NCBI RefSeq assembly: GCF_910592395.1
Contig: NC_088315.1
Span: 9,426,501 to 9,490,500, forward strand
Length of the DNA stretch: 64,000 bases
Reading direction: 5' to 3'
Source: Lineus longissimus
Lineage: Eukaryota; Nemertea; Pilidiophora; Heteronemertea; Lineidae
Shown here: positions 40,738 to 53,220 of the stretch, piece by piece
Position numbering within the stretch: position 1 is the first letter of the stretch
Layout: every line of letters begins with the position of its first letter
Notes under the pieces: generated by a model
Seen by the model: only the letters and a program-made list of their open reading frames with translations
Told to the model about the DNA's origin: nothing
Database searches by the model: none
Program-made: the position numbers and the translations under genes

Positions 40738-41384
40738 CCGCCGGAGCTAAGGTAGTCGTGTTTGGTTTTAATTCAAAGGTTTGGACTGAGCCACTTTTGT
40801 GACTTAATAACCGTTCGAGCTAAGGTAGTCGTGATTGGCATCAAACTTTAGTTTTTTTGGCATGTTTGAATTGACCCACTTTCGTTACCTATTGATGACC
40901 ATTAACGCTAAGTTATTCATGTTTTGCATCAAACTTCAGTTTATGAGCATTAGATTGGCCATATTTTGTGACTGTCGCACCTTCACCTTTAGAGCTAATC
41001 CAGACGTTTGGTATTAAACTTCAGCATATGAGGAGTTGGTTTGAACTGACCTACTTGTATGATCTACTGGCCCACTAAATGACAGTTCGAGCCAAGGTGG
41101 TCGTGATAAATATCAAACTTTACTTTATTTTAGGCATATTTGGACTGACCAATTTTCGTGACCTACTTATTGATGACTGCTAACGCCAAGTTATTCATGT
41201 TTGCATCAAACTTAAGCTTGTGTGGATTACATTTCAACTGACCATCTTTCGTGACACGCTCACCTAACGACCTTTATAGCTAATCTCGACATTTTTGGCC
41301 AAACTTCAGCTTATGAGGAGTTGGTTTGAACTGACCTACTTTCTTAACTTACTGACCTACTTATTAAGGACTAATTGACCTGCC
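40738..41384. repeat. Degenerate tandem repeat, unit 3
   Basis: Counterpart of 4,090-4,740 with the full set of about seven units. Confidence 0.75.
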
Positions 41385-42005
41385 ATGTTTTCTGCACCTA
41401 CACCTGTATATTATCTTGTCATCCTTTCAGTTTCTCTTAATGACGATGGTGATTTAATTCTCCTAGATGTCAAGGACGAGGAAACGTTGCCCACCTTTGT
41501 GACCCGACAACCTGATAGTGACGACAGCTCCTGGTGTTATGACACAGTTGATACAATGAAGAATTCTATCATCGACACGGCTTACTGCAGATCAAAGATA
41601 AAACGACAAAAAAGTCAGTTACCAACAAACGCTTGAAATGTGGCAAAGAAAACGATGAAAAAATAAATTCCTATCCCTTAACTAAGGTGACATGTTTCCT
41701 TGACAACAGAGTTGTCGGTGCAACCTTCTTCTAACCAACATCGCAGTGATGGATTCTGACTCGATCATGCCATGGTTCCCAGAACCTGATGAAACACCTT
41801 GAGAGAACATTACGAGACGAATTGATATAATCGTCAAATCCGACTTTTTGTTTCTTCCAAAAATTGTGAAGAAAATGTATTCGAACCGCACTATAGATTC
41901 CAGCGATGCAGTCAAGTCATTTGCCTAAACGAATGTGGTCGCAGTTTCCACACGGTAACAAAAGGCCACATCGACCACAGTCGCATTTGGCAATGAAACG
42001 GTTAA
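41385..42005 (+). pseudogene. Possible decayed plus-strand gene fragment, unit 3
   Basis: The first frame 41,385-41,636 is the longest version, with a YYLVILSVSLNDDGDL start. The CxxC frame follows and the third frame carries the shared TGA. Confidence 0.25.
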
Positions 42006-42914
42006 CACTTAGTTTCTTCAGACCATTGGAATAGGAATTAGTCAAGTGGAAATACATAGACAGCACAAAATTCAAATCATCGCAACACCATGCTTTACTT
42101 AAAAAATCAATGGTACACTGTCACTGTCACTGTTACTCTCGAGTTCTTCTCTACGATAGTCAGTGAATTTTTTAATACTTGGGGGTTCCACAAAAAGTTC
42201 TGGGAGGAGTTAGCAACTCTCTCTGTTTTATGTAAATGATTACCGAAATCCATGTCCTTGTCGACTGCCAATACTGTTCGTTTCTTTATTCAGGATTGTT
42301 TTCTGTATTGTGACCACTCGACTTTCATGAATAATAGTTAAAGCTTTTTAAATTGTATTCTGACTTCACTTACTGAACTACTGTTACCTGTAAGTCATGA
42401 GCCATCACCACTTTCTAGCTGGCTGCAGCATGTCGGTGACGATAAATTCCTTTAAAATTTGGTGCTGCCATCAGCATTGTGGCAATTCCTTACCTGGAAC
42501 AAAGGGTTACAACTAAACCACTCCAGCCAGCTTACTACAGCTAGTTTCAGCCTTCACCATATCAAACTGCCCTTCAATAGATTTCATAGTTAGCACTATG
42601 AAGACATCTCTTTTCACTATCATGCCCATATCCATGGCCAAAAAGGCGAAAATAGGTGAACAGGAGGCCATTTTCTAAGAGCGCCAAGGACATTTTGTTC
42701 ATCACTTGCACCTAGAATTCATCAGTGATTTTACGTGCCCGACAAACGTCAACCTTTTCCACCTCTGTCGACATCATTATCCGCGGGGGCCAGGCGACAT
42801 GATGATACACTTCGCGCATCATAAAAAACCTAGAATAGCATCTCCCTAAACTCAAGAGACCTGTGTTCTTCATAATCAACTCAAATTGTTCATATAAAAA
42901 TTGGCTCTTGATGA

Positions 42915-43958
42915 TCAGTCGTTTGTTGTGAATATCTCCACGTGTTTCCAATACCTTTTCGTCACGGACTTGGAAACCCTTACAATATGATAGAGTGTGC
43001 CGTCTAACATTTGGATGAAGTCATCCAGCGCGCTTCTGGAAATCTGGTATCTCAAATCAATATCAACATGATCAATGGCTAAGGTTGTATCGACGCGTCT
43101 CATGACGCAGCTGATTCTAAATCCAAAGAATGCTGTCAATATTTGCTCGTTATTCCTTCCAATGGCCGCAGTAACAATTATAAGGCGGTCTGATTCCCTA
43201 AACCAATAGTCGTAACTTAATAACTGGAGATCTGTAAAGTTGATAATGGAACTAAATTCGGTGCTCGAGCCTGGGAGAGTAAAATGTTTGCTTCTTCTAA
43301 ACCAGTATAAATACAATCCTGAATAATCGTTCCCTTCTTTTTCACCAATGATAAAGTACACGAAGTCTTCGCCAAGGAAAAATCTGTCGTAAGCAGACAC
43401 CGGGACGTTTATTTCTATAGCGCCTTTGGACGAAGGTCTAATAACGGCGCTTTCATTCAGATTAAATGAATACATGCTAATGACAGACTGGCTATATCGC
43501 TTGCAATCAATGACTAATGTCCCGTGTCGGAGCAAAATATCGAACTTCGTCACATACACCCCACTTACGCACGGGTCCGTTTCCGGTATGACTAGTTTCC
43601 TAGTGCCGATGCCAAGCCTGACGTCAAAGAGGATAAATGTCAGATACTTTTGCTCTTCCCAGCAACTTACGACGATGTATCTATCATAGACCAGTGCATT
43701 GCTTGCTATATACAGTTTAGCGCACACTAATTCGTTTACATGAAGGATTGTCCTATAGGTGAGAACGAATATACCTTGCTTTGAATTCAGTCGAAACATG
43801 CACACGTTGTAATCCTGTTTACCACGGATGTCTGTCAGGACACCAATGGCGCCAGTCACGTGATTATAAAGCAACCTATCATTGCTGCCAATTCGTAATA
43901 TCACAGGTGGTAAAAACATCGCTCTCATTCTGCGTCTGTACCGTATCTTTCGATTACC
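42915..43958 (-). CDS. Type B long terminal exon, unit 3
   Basis: Intact 337-residue frame from ATG 43,928, closest to unit 1. By eye only about six to eight substitutions are seen (for example NDRLL for NERLL, SYDRFF for SYERFF, IIVTAAIG for IILTAALG). No frameshift or stop. Downstream, unit 3 lacks the 31-bp palindrome. Confidence 0.65.
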   Translation of the reverse strand, partial: GNRKIRYRRRMRAMFLPPVILRIGSNDRLLYNHVTGAIGVLTDIRGKQDYNVCMFRLNSKQGIFVLTYRTILHVNELVCAKLYIASNALVYDRYIVVSCWEEQKYLTFILFDVRLGIGTRKLVIPETDPCVSGVYVTKFDILLRHGTLVIDCKRYSQSVISMYSFNLNESAVIRPSSKGAIEINVPVSAYDRFFLGEDFVYFIIGEKEGNDYSGLYLYWFRRSKHFTLPGSSTEFSSIINFTDLQLLSYDYWFRESDRLIIVTAAIGRNNEQILTAFFGFRISCVMRRVDTTLAIDHVDIDLRYQISRSALDDFIQMLDGTLYHIVRVSKSVTKRYWKHVEIFTTND

Positions 43959-44167
43959 CTTAATAATTAAGTAGTAGAACCGTTAAATGTTACACAGCTG
44001 ATATTTGTTTTCTTGATACCGTCATCTTTGAGATGATTTCGGTAATATTGCTGGTCATAAGCGTGCTTTTTTTCGTCATAGCGGGGGGGGGGGCAAAACG
44101 CCTCTTTTATCCTCCATCTGGTTGAACATCAGCCAAAAACCGCAAAAACACGTTTTTGTAACTCTAT

Positions 44168-44887
44168 AGCCCCTTTTACACTACGCATTTTCAACCGCGC
44201 TCGGCCCGCGTCGAGCGCATCTCGGCAAAAAAATGACACGTGGCAACTCGTGGTGCAGCGTGGTCGGCAGATGAGACCAAAACATTGATTGCCTTGTGGG
44301 GGGAAGATGTTACCCAGGCCCAACTAGGAGGAACACGCCATAACAAGAAATTGTACAAGGAGATTGCGAAAGGACTGGAGGAAGCTGGTTTCCCTGACAG
44401 GGAGTGAAAGCAGTGTCAAGAAAAGATCAAGAAGCTGAAGAAGAAATATCGGGAAGTTTTAGACAATAACATTCGCTCTGGAAAAGGTAGAAAGGAATGG
44501 GCATATTTTGACAAAATTCACGAGATTCTAGGTACAAGGCCCATGTCCAGGCTTTCAATTTTGCTACAATCGGCAGAAAAGAAACCCAAGGCAAAAGGAA
44601 AAGCGAAGAAAGTGTCCGCAGCAGCCTCAGGCAGCGAATCTGCAGACAGCACTAGGCCTAGTAGTCGGGCTTCGACCTCCACAGCAACAGATGATGCAGA
44701 TGCCAATAATGCCAATGAGAATTTCCTACCTCAAACAGAGGACGGAGCGTCGATCCAGGTAAATTGGCGCGGTGACAGAGATGGATTATTGTGCGTAGTG
44801 TAAATGGTACATCAGAGGCGGGCTCGACCCGGGTCGAGCACGGCACGGTTTAACCGGGTTAAAAAACTGTGTAGTGTAAAAGAGGCT
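44168..44887 (+). mobile_element. Harbinger-type element with SANT gene, unit 3
   Basis: 720-bp counterpart of 7,550-8,266, with TAT at 44,165-44,167 and 44,888-44,890 and the same 17-bp terminal repeats. Confidence 0.8.
44240..44803 (+). pseudogene. Broken Myb/SANT-like protein, unit 3
   Basis: Same TGA after GFPDRE and same early disruption as unit 1. An ATG is preserved here (ATGACACGTGGCAAC) that unit 1 has lost by a 3-bp deletion. One further substitution (NANENF for NAKENF). Confidence 0.7.
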
Positions 44888-44890
44888 TAT

Positions 44891-45721
44891 GGAGGGACAT
44901 TTGCCCTCCCTTCCGCGCCAAAGCCCCTCTAGCTACGGCCCAGTTTAAGGTTTATCAAGACAGTCTGTCACTGATGTAGTACAAAGCAAGTGCACTCGAA
45001 AAAGTTATATAGGTGAATGACCTAGTTTAAAATGTCAGAATTTTGAGCTAGTAACTAACCGCCTGATTCCGAGATTATCCAGCTTCAAATCGAGGAGTAC
45101 CTATTTCAACTGAACCCTTGTATTAACCGTCCATCAAATTGACATTTACCTCATATTGTTTTTTGTGTTTTCCAAGACATCCAAGGAGTGTATATGTTGA
45201 AATTTTTAAACTGGCATGGTGTCTCCGGCTTCAGTGTTTGAACAAAAGTAGTCAGACGAATGAGAGGAATCAAAACGCAGATGCCAACATTTTTCGTTCA
45301 AACACCAAAGCCAAAAATGCAACATCAGTTTGAAAATCTAAAAATACCTCTTTGGGTGTTTTGGCATATTCCACTGAAATTGCAAAACTGCAGATCCTGA
45401 TAATGCGCACATCTAGCGTGGTCATCGTTTAATCCAAATCTTAGGAAGCCAGTCCTATCAAACAATGGTTGATGGTGGCTGATTTGAATGGCCTAATTGG
45501 CCCCCCTACAAAACCAGTCATCGTCAGGAATCGTCAACACCAGTCGTCGCTCAGCAGGGGCAGATAATACCAGCTCAAAAAGATCTCGGACATTGTTTGA
45601 GGCCCTCAATCGAAACTCGGAAAACCACCAGGTGGTAGGTGAAAGTAAGTGATGCCTACTGAGAAATACATTACAGTGGACAAGTTATGATCGAGATTCA
45701 ATATCTCAGGATTTTTCTTGT
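44891..45721. other. DNA between type A and B exons, unit 3
   Basis: Counterpart of 8,267-9,097. No gene recognised. Confidence 0.4.
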
Positions 45722-46681
45722 TCAGTCTGCTCTTGTATATTTAACCACATACATTGTGTTTGAGTTTAAATGCTTTGAACGAATAAAGTGCAATATTTGG
45801 CCTTTCTTATTGATTTCAACACGGGTACCAGCATATTTTTCAAGACTTATGTGTGTGCAGATTTTTCTTATGTAGCCCTTTTGTAGAGGCTTGTTTTTGT
45901 TACACTCAATGACAAACCCAAAGCCTAACATCACCCCACTCTGATATTTTTTCAAGAGGACAAATTTAACTCCATAGTTTGGATTTGATATGATGACAAA
46001 AGATTTTGCCCCGCCTGAGTTGCCTTGGATTAAGTGTGTCTTAAGTAAGCTATAACCCGATGATTGTCCTTGCTTGTAATGATATACGGCCACAGTCAAA
46101 TAGTTTTGACGCTGATGTATAAAACCAACTACGAATAAGCTGTGGTCGAACCAGGTTGGCTTTACTTTGTCAACATGAGGGAAGTGAAGATGCGTTTTAT
46201 TAGTTAACCGTAGAACAGGCTCTGAGCCTGTTTCTACGTAGTAGTCAAAGAAAGATATACTCTGTGAGCCATCAACGCACATCATGAAGGCCTTTTCAGC
46301 AAAGTCTAAAAATAAAACCACGGCATATATGTGGTAGTTTACTTCTTTTTCGAGACAATGCCTGCCCTCCTTGGGCAGAATTAGACTACCGTTTACAATA
46401 CCCTTTGTAAAATCATACATGTAGACTTCAGGGCCATCAAAAATCAAGAGGAACTTATCAAAGTAGCTAAATGATCCTCTCGGCTTTCGCTGGAAATATG
46501 AGCCATTGTATTTCACCCGAAACACATGAGTATTTGGCTTATACTCGTAAATTAAAAAGTAAACACCTCCTGAATTTTCCGAAGATGTTGCTATAAGATA
46601 CTCGAGGTTGCGGTGGTAATCTGTGACAGGTTTGGGTGGTACGAGTACTACCGGGAGATCCCGTGTATACATATACCTGTG
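45722..46681 (-). CDS. Type A long terminal exon, unit 3
   Basis: Intact 316-residue frame from ATG 46,672, acceptor TTCTGTTCAG before CAC AGG. Differs from unit 1 at a handful of residues (DLPVVLVPP, SSENSGG, KEGRHCLEK, HVDKVKP, KICTHIS). Sequons and cysteines are unchanged. Confidence 0.7.
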   Translation of the reverse strand, partial: HRYMYTRDLPVVLVPPKPVTDYHRNLEYLIATSSENSGGVYFLIYEYKPNTHVFRVKYNGSYFQRKPRGSFSYFDKFLLIFDGPEVYMYDFTKGIVNGSLILPKEGRHCLEKEVNYHIYAVVLFLDFAEKAFMMCVDGSQSISFFDYYVETGSEPVLRLTNKTHLHFPHVDKVKPTWFDHSLFVVGFIHQRQNYLTVAVYHYKQGQSSGYSLLKTHLIQGNSGGAKSFVIISNPNYGVKFVLLKKYQSGVMLGFGFVIECNKNKPLQKGYIRKICTHISLEKYAGTRVEINKKGQILHFIRSKHLNSNTMYVVKYTRAD

Positions 46682-47469
46682 CTGAACAGAATATCTGAGA
46701 CGTCATCGAACCATTCACCTTCGCGTGATTTCTTTTTTCGACGCCGCTATGAATGCTCGCTGTACATAATGTCCTTGCAGTTATCGGTGTTATACCACAA
46801 TTAACCTACAGTGGTGACCTATCACCATCCGGAGACTAATAGATTCCGATCCCTAAACAGTTTTATCGGTCTACCATGTAACACAATAGAAACAAAGCTC
46901 TCCAATTACAGTAATGGAGGGTACAACTGCCCAGTAACACAATGAGTTAATCCGCGCCTCTGACATTCCAAATTCTTAGTATTCATTTATTCTTGATTCT
47001 TCGCATTTAAATTTCAGGTGTGGTTTATCCCCGAGACATGAAAAGCTGATACATTCAGTGCAAATTGCGAAATCTATAATTGCTGATAACGATTACATCT
47101 GGGAAACTGCAAAGTCCTTTTGACCAGACTCGGGGACCATCTAACAGATGTCACCGACAGGACACGACACTTGAGCCAACTTAACGAGTCAGGCATTCAT
47201 CATTGCAGCGGTGTAGAAACCTTTTTAGGAGGGGGGGGGGGGGGAGGGGCTGCAAAATGACAGACAACGAATCTAAAGGGCCGAGTTCAAGAAAAAGTAG
47301 CAGGAGAAAACTTCCGTTGATGGCGCCGGAAATCTGACCAGTTGATGCCTTCGAGAGAAAATGGAAATTACAGAAATGGTAAGCTATTTGAAGCAAGCTC
47401 CAAACAACCTTCTTGACAATTCAACATGCTCAAAAGAAAACAGATGGGGTTGTTTTGATTGCCTATTAC

Positions 47470-47706
47470 CTTCTTTTGAAGCATTCTTGATCCCTGATGG
47501 TAACCAAGCTCACCCTTTTCCATACACCTTCCCCTCCACTTACTCAATTCGCAATAACTGTCTCCGACGTGCCAATAACTAACAGTGAGACATCCTTTTG
47601 TTATCAGACATATGGCAACACACATGATTTGGCTTAATGTTTGGCCCTTCATTTTTAGATCGACATGTTTAAAAGCCAAGTTATCGACAACATGTTCAAA
47701 AACCGC
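47470..47706 (-). CDS. PAN/apple-like exon, unit 3 proximal cassette
   Basis: Five cysteines in the usual spacing. LTVSYW and SKWRGRC differ from unit 1. Donor AAG/GTAATAGG at 47,469. Intron 2 includes a G-run at about 47,229-47,248. Confidence 0.65.
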
Positions 47707-47851
47707 CTGTCTCTGAGCAACACCCATGCTGATCTCTTTATCTCTGATTCATTCCCATTTTAGTGTCCAATGAATAAAATGTAGCATGAGACGAATGTCT
47801 TCTGGTAACGATAAGGAAGTGTATCAAACTTTCTTCGTCCCATAGAGGTAC

Positions 47852-47926
47852 TTTGCTATTATATCTGCTGATAGGGATGACCAAAACGCTTCTTAATATA
47901 GACGTTGCAGATAATTTGATTAACAT
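47852..47926 (-). CDS. Candidate signal-peptide exon, unit 3 proximal
   Basis: ATG 47,926; MLIKLSATSILRSVLVIPIS, identical to the unit 1 proximal version in this stretch. Confidence 0.25.
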
Positions 47927-48073
47927 TCTTCTAAAACAACTCTTAAAGTATGGTTAGAAAGGCAAATTGCATTTTGCCGGCAGATTACGGAATTTGCCTA
48001 TCGAACCTTGCCAATAATACAGCAAGGGTGAGCGATGCCTGCTGATTGTAGTCTGTAGACTGAAGCTGGTTCT

Positions 48074-48151
48074 TTAGTTTAAACCATCAATGGATGCAGT
48101 CACTACGCCATTCGAATGTGAAGACCAAGTGACGAAGTGACCGGAGATCAT
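48074..48151 (-). other. Conserved upstream ORF, unit 3 proximal
   Basis: 25 codons, MISGHFVTWSSHSNGVV... Confidence 0.3.
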
Positions 48152-48236
48152 GACAGCTCAAAATGTCATTTTGGGACTCACGTCATACTACGGGTCTCGC
48201 GTGAAAATGGTTACAGTGTATAAAAAAAGACCATTG

Positions 48237-48245
48237 CTATTTATA
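48237..48245 (-). promoter_or_regulatory. TATA box, unit 3 proximal
   Basis: TATAAATAG, 510 bp upstream of the PAN ATG at 47,727. Confidence 0.55.
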
Positions 48246-48794
48246 CGCGAGTTTCGTAATGCAATTGCTTCGCAACACCCACCCTCTGAAGTTCAATATT
48301 CTTAGTATTTGTTAATTCTTGATTCTGCGCATTTCAATTTCAGCTGTGGTTTATCCCCAAGACATGAAAAGCTGATACATTCAGTGCAAAGTGCGCAATC
48401 TGTGAAAGCTAATAACGACTACATCCGGGAAACTGCAGAGTCCTGTTGATCTGACTCGGGGAACATCTAACAGATGTCACCAACGGGACACAGCCAGGGA
48501 GTCAACATTTGAGCCAACGGGTCAGGTGTTCATCATTGCAGCGGCGTAGCTACCTTTTTGGTCGGAGGGAGGGGCGGCAAAATGACATACAACAATTCTA
48601 AAGGGCCGAGTTCAAGAAAAAATAGCAAGAGAAAACTTCCGTTGGCGGCGCCGGAAATCTGACGAGTTGATGCCTTCGAGTGAAAACGGAAATTACTGAG
48701 ATGGTCAACTATTTGAATCAAGCTCAAAACAACCTTCTTGACAATTCGACATGTTCAAAAGATATCAGATGAAGTTGTTTTGATGGCCTATTAC

Positions 48795-49031
48795 CTTCTT
48801 TTGAAGCATTCTTGATCCCTGATGGTAACCAAGCTCACCCTTTTCCATACACCTTCCCCTCCGCTTACTCAATTCGCAATAACTGTCTCCGACGTGCCAA
48901 TAATTAACAGTGAGACATCCTTTTGTTATCAGACATATGGCAACACACATGATTTGGCTTAATGTTTGGCCCTTCATTTTTAAATCGACATGTTTAAAAG
49001 TCAAGTTATCGACAACATGTTCAAAAACCGC
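48795..49031 (-). CDS. PAN/apple-like exon, unit 3 distal cassette
   Basis: Protein identical by eye to the unit 1 distal exon; donor at 48,794. Upstream the base change ATCAGC/GTGATC gives an extra in-frame ATG (49,061), which is irrelevant if the exon is spliced at GAGACAG. Confidence 0.6.
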
Positions 49032-49176
49032 CTGTCTCTGAGCAACACCCATGCTGATCACTTTATCTCTGATTCATTCCCATTTTAGTGTCCAATGAAT
49101 AAAATGTAGCATGAGACGAATGTCTTCTGGTAACGATAAGGAAGTGTATCAAACTTTCTTCGTCCCATAGAGGTAC

Positions 49177-49251
49177 TTTGCTATTATATCTGCTAATCGG
49201 GATGACCAAAAGGCTTCTCAATATAGACGTTACAGATAATTTGATTAACAT
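49177..49251 (-). CDS. Candidate signal-peptide exon, unit 3 distal
   Basis: ATG 49,251; MLIKLSVTSILRSLLVIPIS, same as the unit 1 distal version. Confidence 0.25.
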
Positions 49252-49398
49252 TCTTCTAAAACGACTCTTAAAGTATGGTTTGAAAGGCAAATTGCATTTT
49301 GCCGGCAGATTACGGAATTTGCCTATCGAACCTTGCCAATAATACAGCAAGGGTAAGCGATGCCTGCTGATTGTAGTCTGTAGACTGAAGCTGGTTCT

Positions 49399-49476
49399 TT
49401 AGTTTAAACCATCAATAGATGCAGTCACTACGTCATTCGAATGTGAAGACCAAGTGACGAAGTGACCGGAAATCAT
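49399..49476 (-). other. Conserved upstream ORF, unit 3 distal
   Basis: 25 codons, MISGHFVTWSSHSNDVV... Confidence 0.3.
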
Positions 49477-49564
49477 GATAACTCAAACTGTCATTTTGGG
49501 ACTCACGTCATACTATACGGGTGTTGCGTGAAAATGGCCACAGTGCATCAAATAAAGACAAGGA

Positions 49565-49573
49565 CTATTTATA
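49565..49573 (-). promoter_or_regulatory. TATA box, unit 3 distal
   Basis: TATAAATAG, 513 bp upstream of the conserved PAN ATG at 49,052. Confidence 0.55.
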
Positions 49574-49880
49574 CGCGAGTCCCGTAATGCAATTGCTTTG
49601 CCACACTGTGTTTTAAGTAAGCCCTCATTTAAATTTCGACCCCTACCCAACCTTATAATCCTAACCCTCCCCAAATGCTATTCCTTACCCTCTGTTTCGA
49701 CTTCTATTAGAAAACGGCGTTATTCGTTATTTAGCACACCCAAACTCTTGGCGCTCTTTCCGCAATGCCGTTCCTCGCCCCCGCGCAGCGCATCGTCGCC
49801 ACTGCATGGATCCGCTCGAAGCGATTGTTTCACGGAGAGCTTTAATACCTTGATCCAGTTGATAGTTAAATGGGAATAGC

Positions 49881-50296
49881 GTGATAATTCAGTCAAACCT
49901 TGAATTGTTTTTAAGCTTAATATGTGGAAGTTGGAACTACTATCGTAGAGTGGAAGATGACTTGGTAGACATCAGCTTGGTATGTGATGCCTTTCCTTTC
50001 GATTGGTTAAAAAACTCATTTGTTTCTGCCAACGAGCAAGACTTCCTAACGGAAACAAAAACCCATCTAAATGATCCGTTACGTTCGTCATTCAAACATT
50101 TTGTGAAAGCATGATGTCAACATCTCCAACCATTTCGGAAAAATGTAAAGTTTTAGACTATATTTGGAATTTGAATTGTACTTGTACGAAGTGGCCTTTA
50201 GAAATAAATGACTCAGGTCTCACTCCACACTTTCAAAATCGGCCAAATATGTCCATCCCCGGACGTAGTTCGTTTATAAATGGTTTGTCCCTTTGA
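49881..50296 (+). other. Plus-strand open frames upstream of PAN promoters, unit 3
   Basis: Frame 49,881-50,114 contains SWNYYRRVEDDLVDIS and ends FKHFVKA. Frame 50,111-50,296 starts MMSTSPTISEKCKVLD. The 3-bp length difference from unit 2 (TETKTHLND against TEKTLQNY) keeps the phase. Confidence 0.3.
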
Positions 50297-50308
50297 ATTA
50301 TCCGTGCT

Positions 50309-50690
50309 ATGCATTATAACATTGAGGCAGAAGGTTGCATTGTTAACAAAAGAACGATCTGGGCAGTGCTAATCTTCTCATCTGCTATCACTACGACATA
50401 TTGTGAGAAAGATCACCTCCTTTATACCTACACTCAACTCCTGTTCTGCTTCTACGATGCTCCGGTAATTTCCAGTTTGCTATGGGCGTAGCCGTTGAAT
50501 GAAAATGATTTACCTGTATCTCCCTACAAGTGTATTAAAAACCAAATATATACATCAGTAATTCTCGAATTTTCTACACGAACAACAACACTGGCTACTA
50601 TGTCCATATCATTACGTTACAGGCATCGATGTATGAAGAGTATGTCATTTCTGTTGCACACGACGTTGAGACTTTCGGGCTCTATGAAAA
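50309..50690 (+). other. Plus-strand open-frame fragments, unit 3
   Basis: Same frame as the MMSTSP stretch, separated by TGA and TAG. Interrupted on the right by the MULE-like insertion. Confidence 0.2.
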
Positions 50691-51697
50691 GGTAGTTGAT
50701 AAAGCTTGGAATCAGTGAAACCTTGGAACCAGTGATAAACCTTGGAATCAGTCCTAAAAATGCATAAAAACATGAAATAATGCCATTCGAACCTAACGTG
50801 GTCACGAATCAACATTTGGAGCTTATTCTTACATGATCAGATCGGAATTTTATGGTAATTTAGAAATCTGTCGCATATCCGATTCAATAGTCTATATTTT
50901 AGAACAACCCAGTTGTACCTCGCCTCCAGTGTACAGTACTGATCTCCCAAATATGGGAAGACACGCCCACCACACACCCATAATATGGACCAATAGCGCT
51001 CCTCTTATAAATACGCCACCACCACGCGGGGCCTATTTGAACTACGGATCGGTCTGTTCATACAGGGTGATACAGAGAAAATTGGGGGCCTGTCATGCAT
51101 TATGCATGGATAAGGTTGACGACTATGTCTAGGCCTAATTGTCTATGATTGACTGATATTTTTTAACAAACGATCAATAAAAGAAGCCTAGTCATGTATG
51201 TTTATTACCGAAGTTTGCGGATGAAAATTTCCTTCGCCGTGAGCGATTTCTTACATCTTCCAGTACGCATCGAGGGATGCAGAGATCTTTGTGACGTCAC
51301 CAGTTCTAAGCGGTTTTTTTTATTCACGTGTGTTTGTCCTATGATCTCGTGCATCTAGTACCGAGCATAATACTTTATCGTCTATGGAATACAAAACAAT
51401 CATAAAAACTAATTTTTGCTTCCATTGAAGAGAAATAAAATATTTTAACGACCACAGCGCATTGCCAATTGATGACGTCATCCTCCACATTAAAAATGTT
51501 GGCTTCTGAACTAACTGGCAAATTGCTATCAATAAAGTCAGCTGGGACGAGACTGTCAGTTGGGAGGGTATAAATCGTGGAAGGAACGCACCCGATTTCC
51601 CGCGCTATTTGCACAGTGATTCCATGGTTTACATTGAATATTCCAAGGTTTATCAGTGTTTCCAAGGTTTCACTAATTCCATACTTTATCAACTACC
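50691..51697. mobile_element. 1,007-bp MULE-like element with 9-bp target duplication
   Basis: Long imperfect terminal inverted repeats of about 58 bp start GGTAGTTGATAAAG at 50,691 and end with the complement at 51,697. Each contains direct CCTTGGAA phrases. Flanking CTATGAAAA occurs at 50,682-50,690 and 51,698-51,706 and once at the empty site 14,047-14,055. The 9-bp duplication and long repeats fit Mutator-like elements. Open frames inside (50,833-51,132 plus; 51,375-51,692 minus) show no transposase motif, so it is non-autonomous. Confidence 0.85.
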
Positions 51698-51706
51698 CTA
51701 TGAAAA

Positions 51707-52233
51707 TAGTGTTGCACTTGTGGCGATGACTTGACTGTTACACTCGGTTACTCCAAACCCAGGTGAGGGTTACAACCGTTGCCAATCATAAAGGAAAGAT
51801 TGGCATTTGTTGCAATAACTTGTTTTCATCATCTATCTTCTACCAACACATGATCATACCAGAGAATTGAGAAATAGGACATGACTGATTTGAGGTAACC
51901 TCTAATGGAACAACGCAGTCTTGTAGGCTTGTCCTCATCATAGTCATAGCTGTCTGCTCACGTTATCTTTCAAACCATGCAGTAAATCATACTTTGGGTT
52001 ACTTCGTTTCAACTGTTTCAATTATTTCAATTGTTTAATTTCTTTATCATGTTTAGAACATATCATATATTTTTGTATTGAATTCTACTAAATCGATACA
52101 GACATATTGCGTTTGATCATATACCTATTGATTTGAACATTGTTGCTCATATTGTATATTACCACTAATTGTAGTTCCTTTTTTTCTGTACTTCGCGAAT
52201 TGACAGTCCAAAAATCCGCGAATATGCAGCCGA
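51707..52233. other. Unit DNA up to deletion junction
   Basis: Counterpart of 14,056-14,583; no gene. At 52,230-52,233 CCGA marks the junction that removed the type A pseudogene present in the left copy. Confidence 0.6.
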
Positions 52234-52760
52234 ACCGTGTTGTCCTTGGCTTTCAGGGGCTGTCATATTACCAAGGGCACTATCTTGCAAGAACAGGAAG
52301 ACGATGGGCCAATTAACACAGAGAATTCGTGAACATTCCTCAGATTGTAACTGTGTCAGAACATGTAGATCGTTCGACATCCCTATTACATTCAAGCACA
52401 GCATCAGGTATGGTTCTTCCAAAAGTAATGATTAGCTGATGCCTTCTGTACAAATTGTGCATATATACTGTGAATACTGATAATGCCTTCATCAGGGAAT
52501 CCGCGAGACCTACTGACTAGATTCAGGGAATATCTAACAGATGTCACAGGACTCAGAAAGGTTATCAACACTTGAGCCACCGAGTCAGGTGATCGTCATG
52601 GACAACGAAGATGTTGCCGATTAGAAAGACACAAAGGTGGTTACCAAAGATGATAAATAGAGATGAAAAAACGAGGGTGCATATCCCCCCCCCCCCCCCC
52701 CAATAACGCATATGACAGCTTTTCCTGATTTATCCGACATTCCTCTGACATAGTTGCTCG
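52234..52760. other. PAN-type A intron remnant, unit 4 side
   Basis: Counterpart of 15,973-16,500 including a C-run at about 52,685-52,700. No PAN exon. Confidence 0.5.
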
Positions 52761-53220
52761 AAGAATGATTGAAGAATCGATCATCATTTTATTGTCTGGA
52801 ACTGGCTATGAAATAGATATTGATGTGAATAGCACATGCAGTTGTTTTCAAGTTTCAGTCATCGGTAAACTTTACGGCTGGTTAAATCTGTTTGTGCTCA
52901 CGACATTGCTTACAAAACACATTTTCTTGTTGATCAGATTTCGATGATCAACACAGACTTGTTGTCAGGTAAAAGTTTGCTATTACCGCCATCAAACAAG
53001 TACGAAATATCGAAAAATAAAGAACATGCAATAAAAAAACTTTATTACTTTTATAGCCTGCAAGTAGGTACACATCACGTAGCTCAAGTTTTGTATGATA
53101 TGAAGACAATCAACCTCAGCTAGGGAGATTGCTGCCACGGTTCCAGCAAATGAGCCATAGCTCAATATCTGATTCAGAAAGTGCTTTCCCCACACAGAGT
53201 ACCAATTCCTGGCAAGGGGA

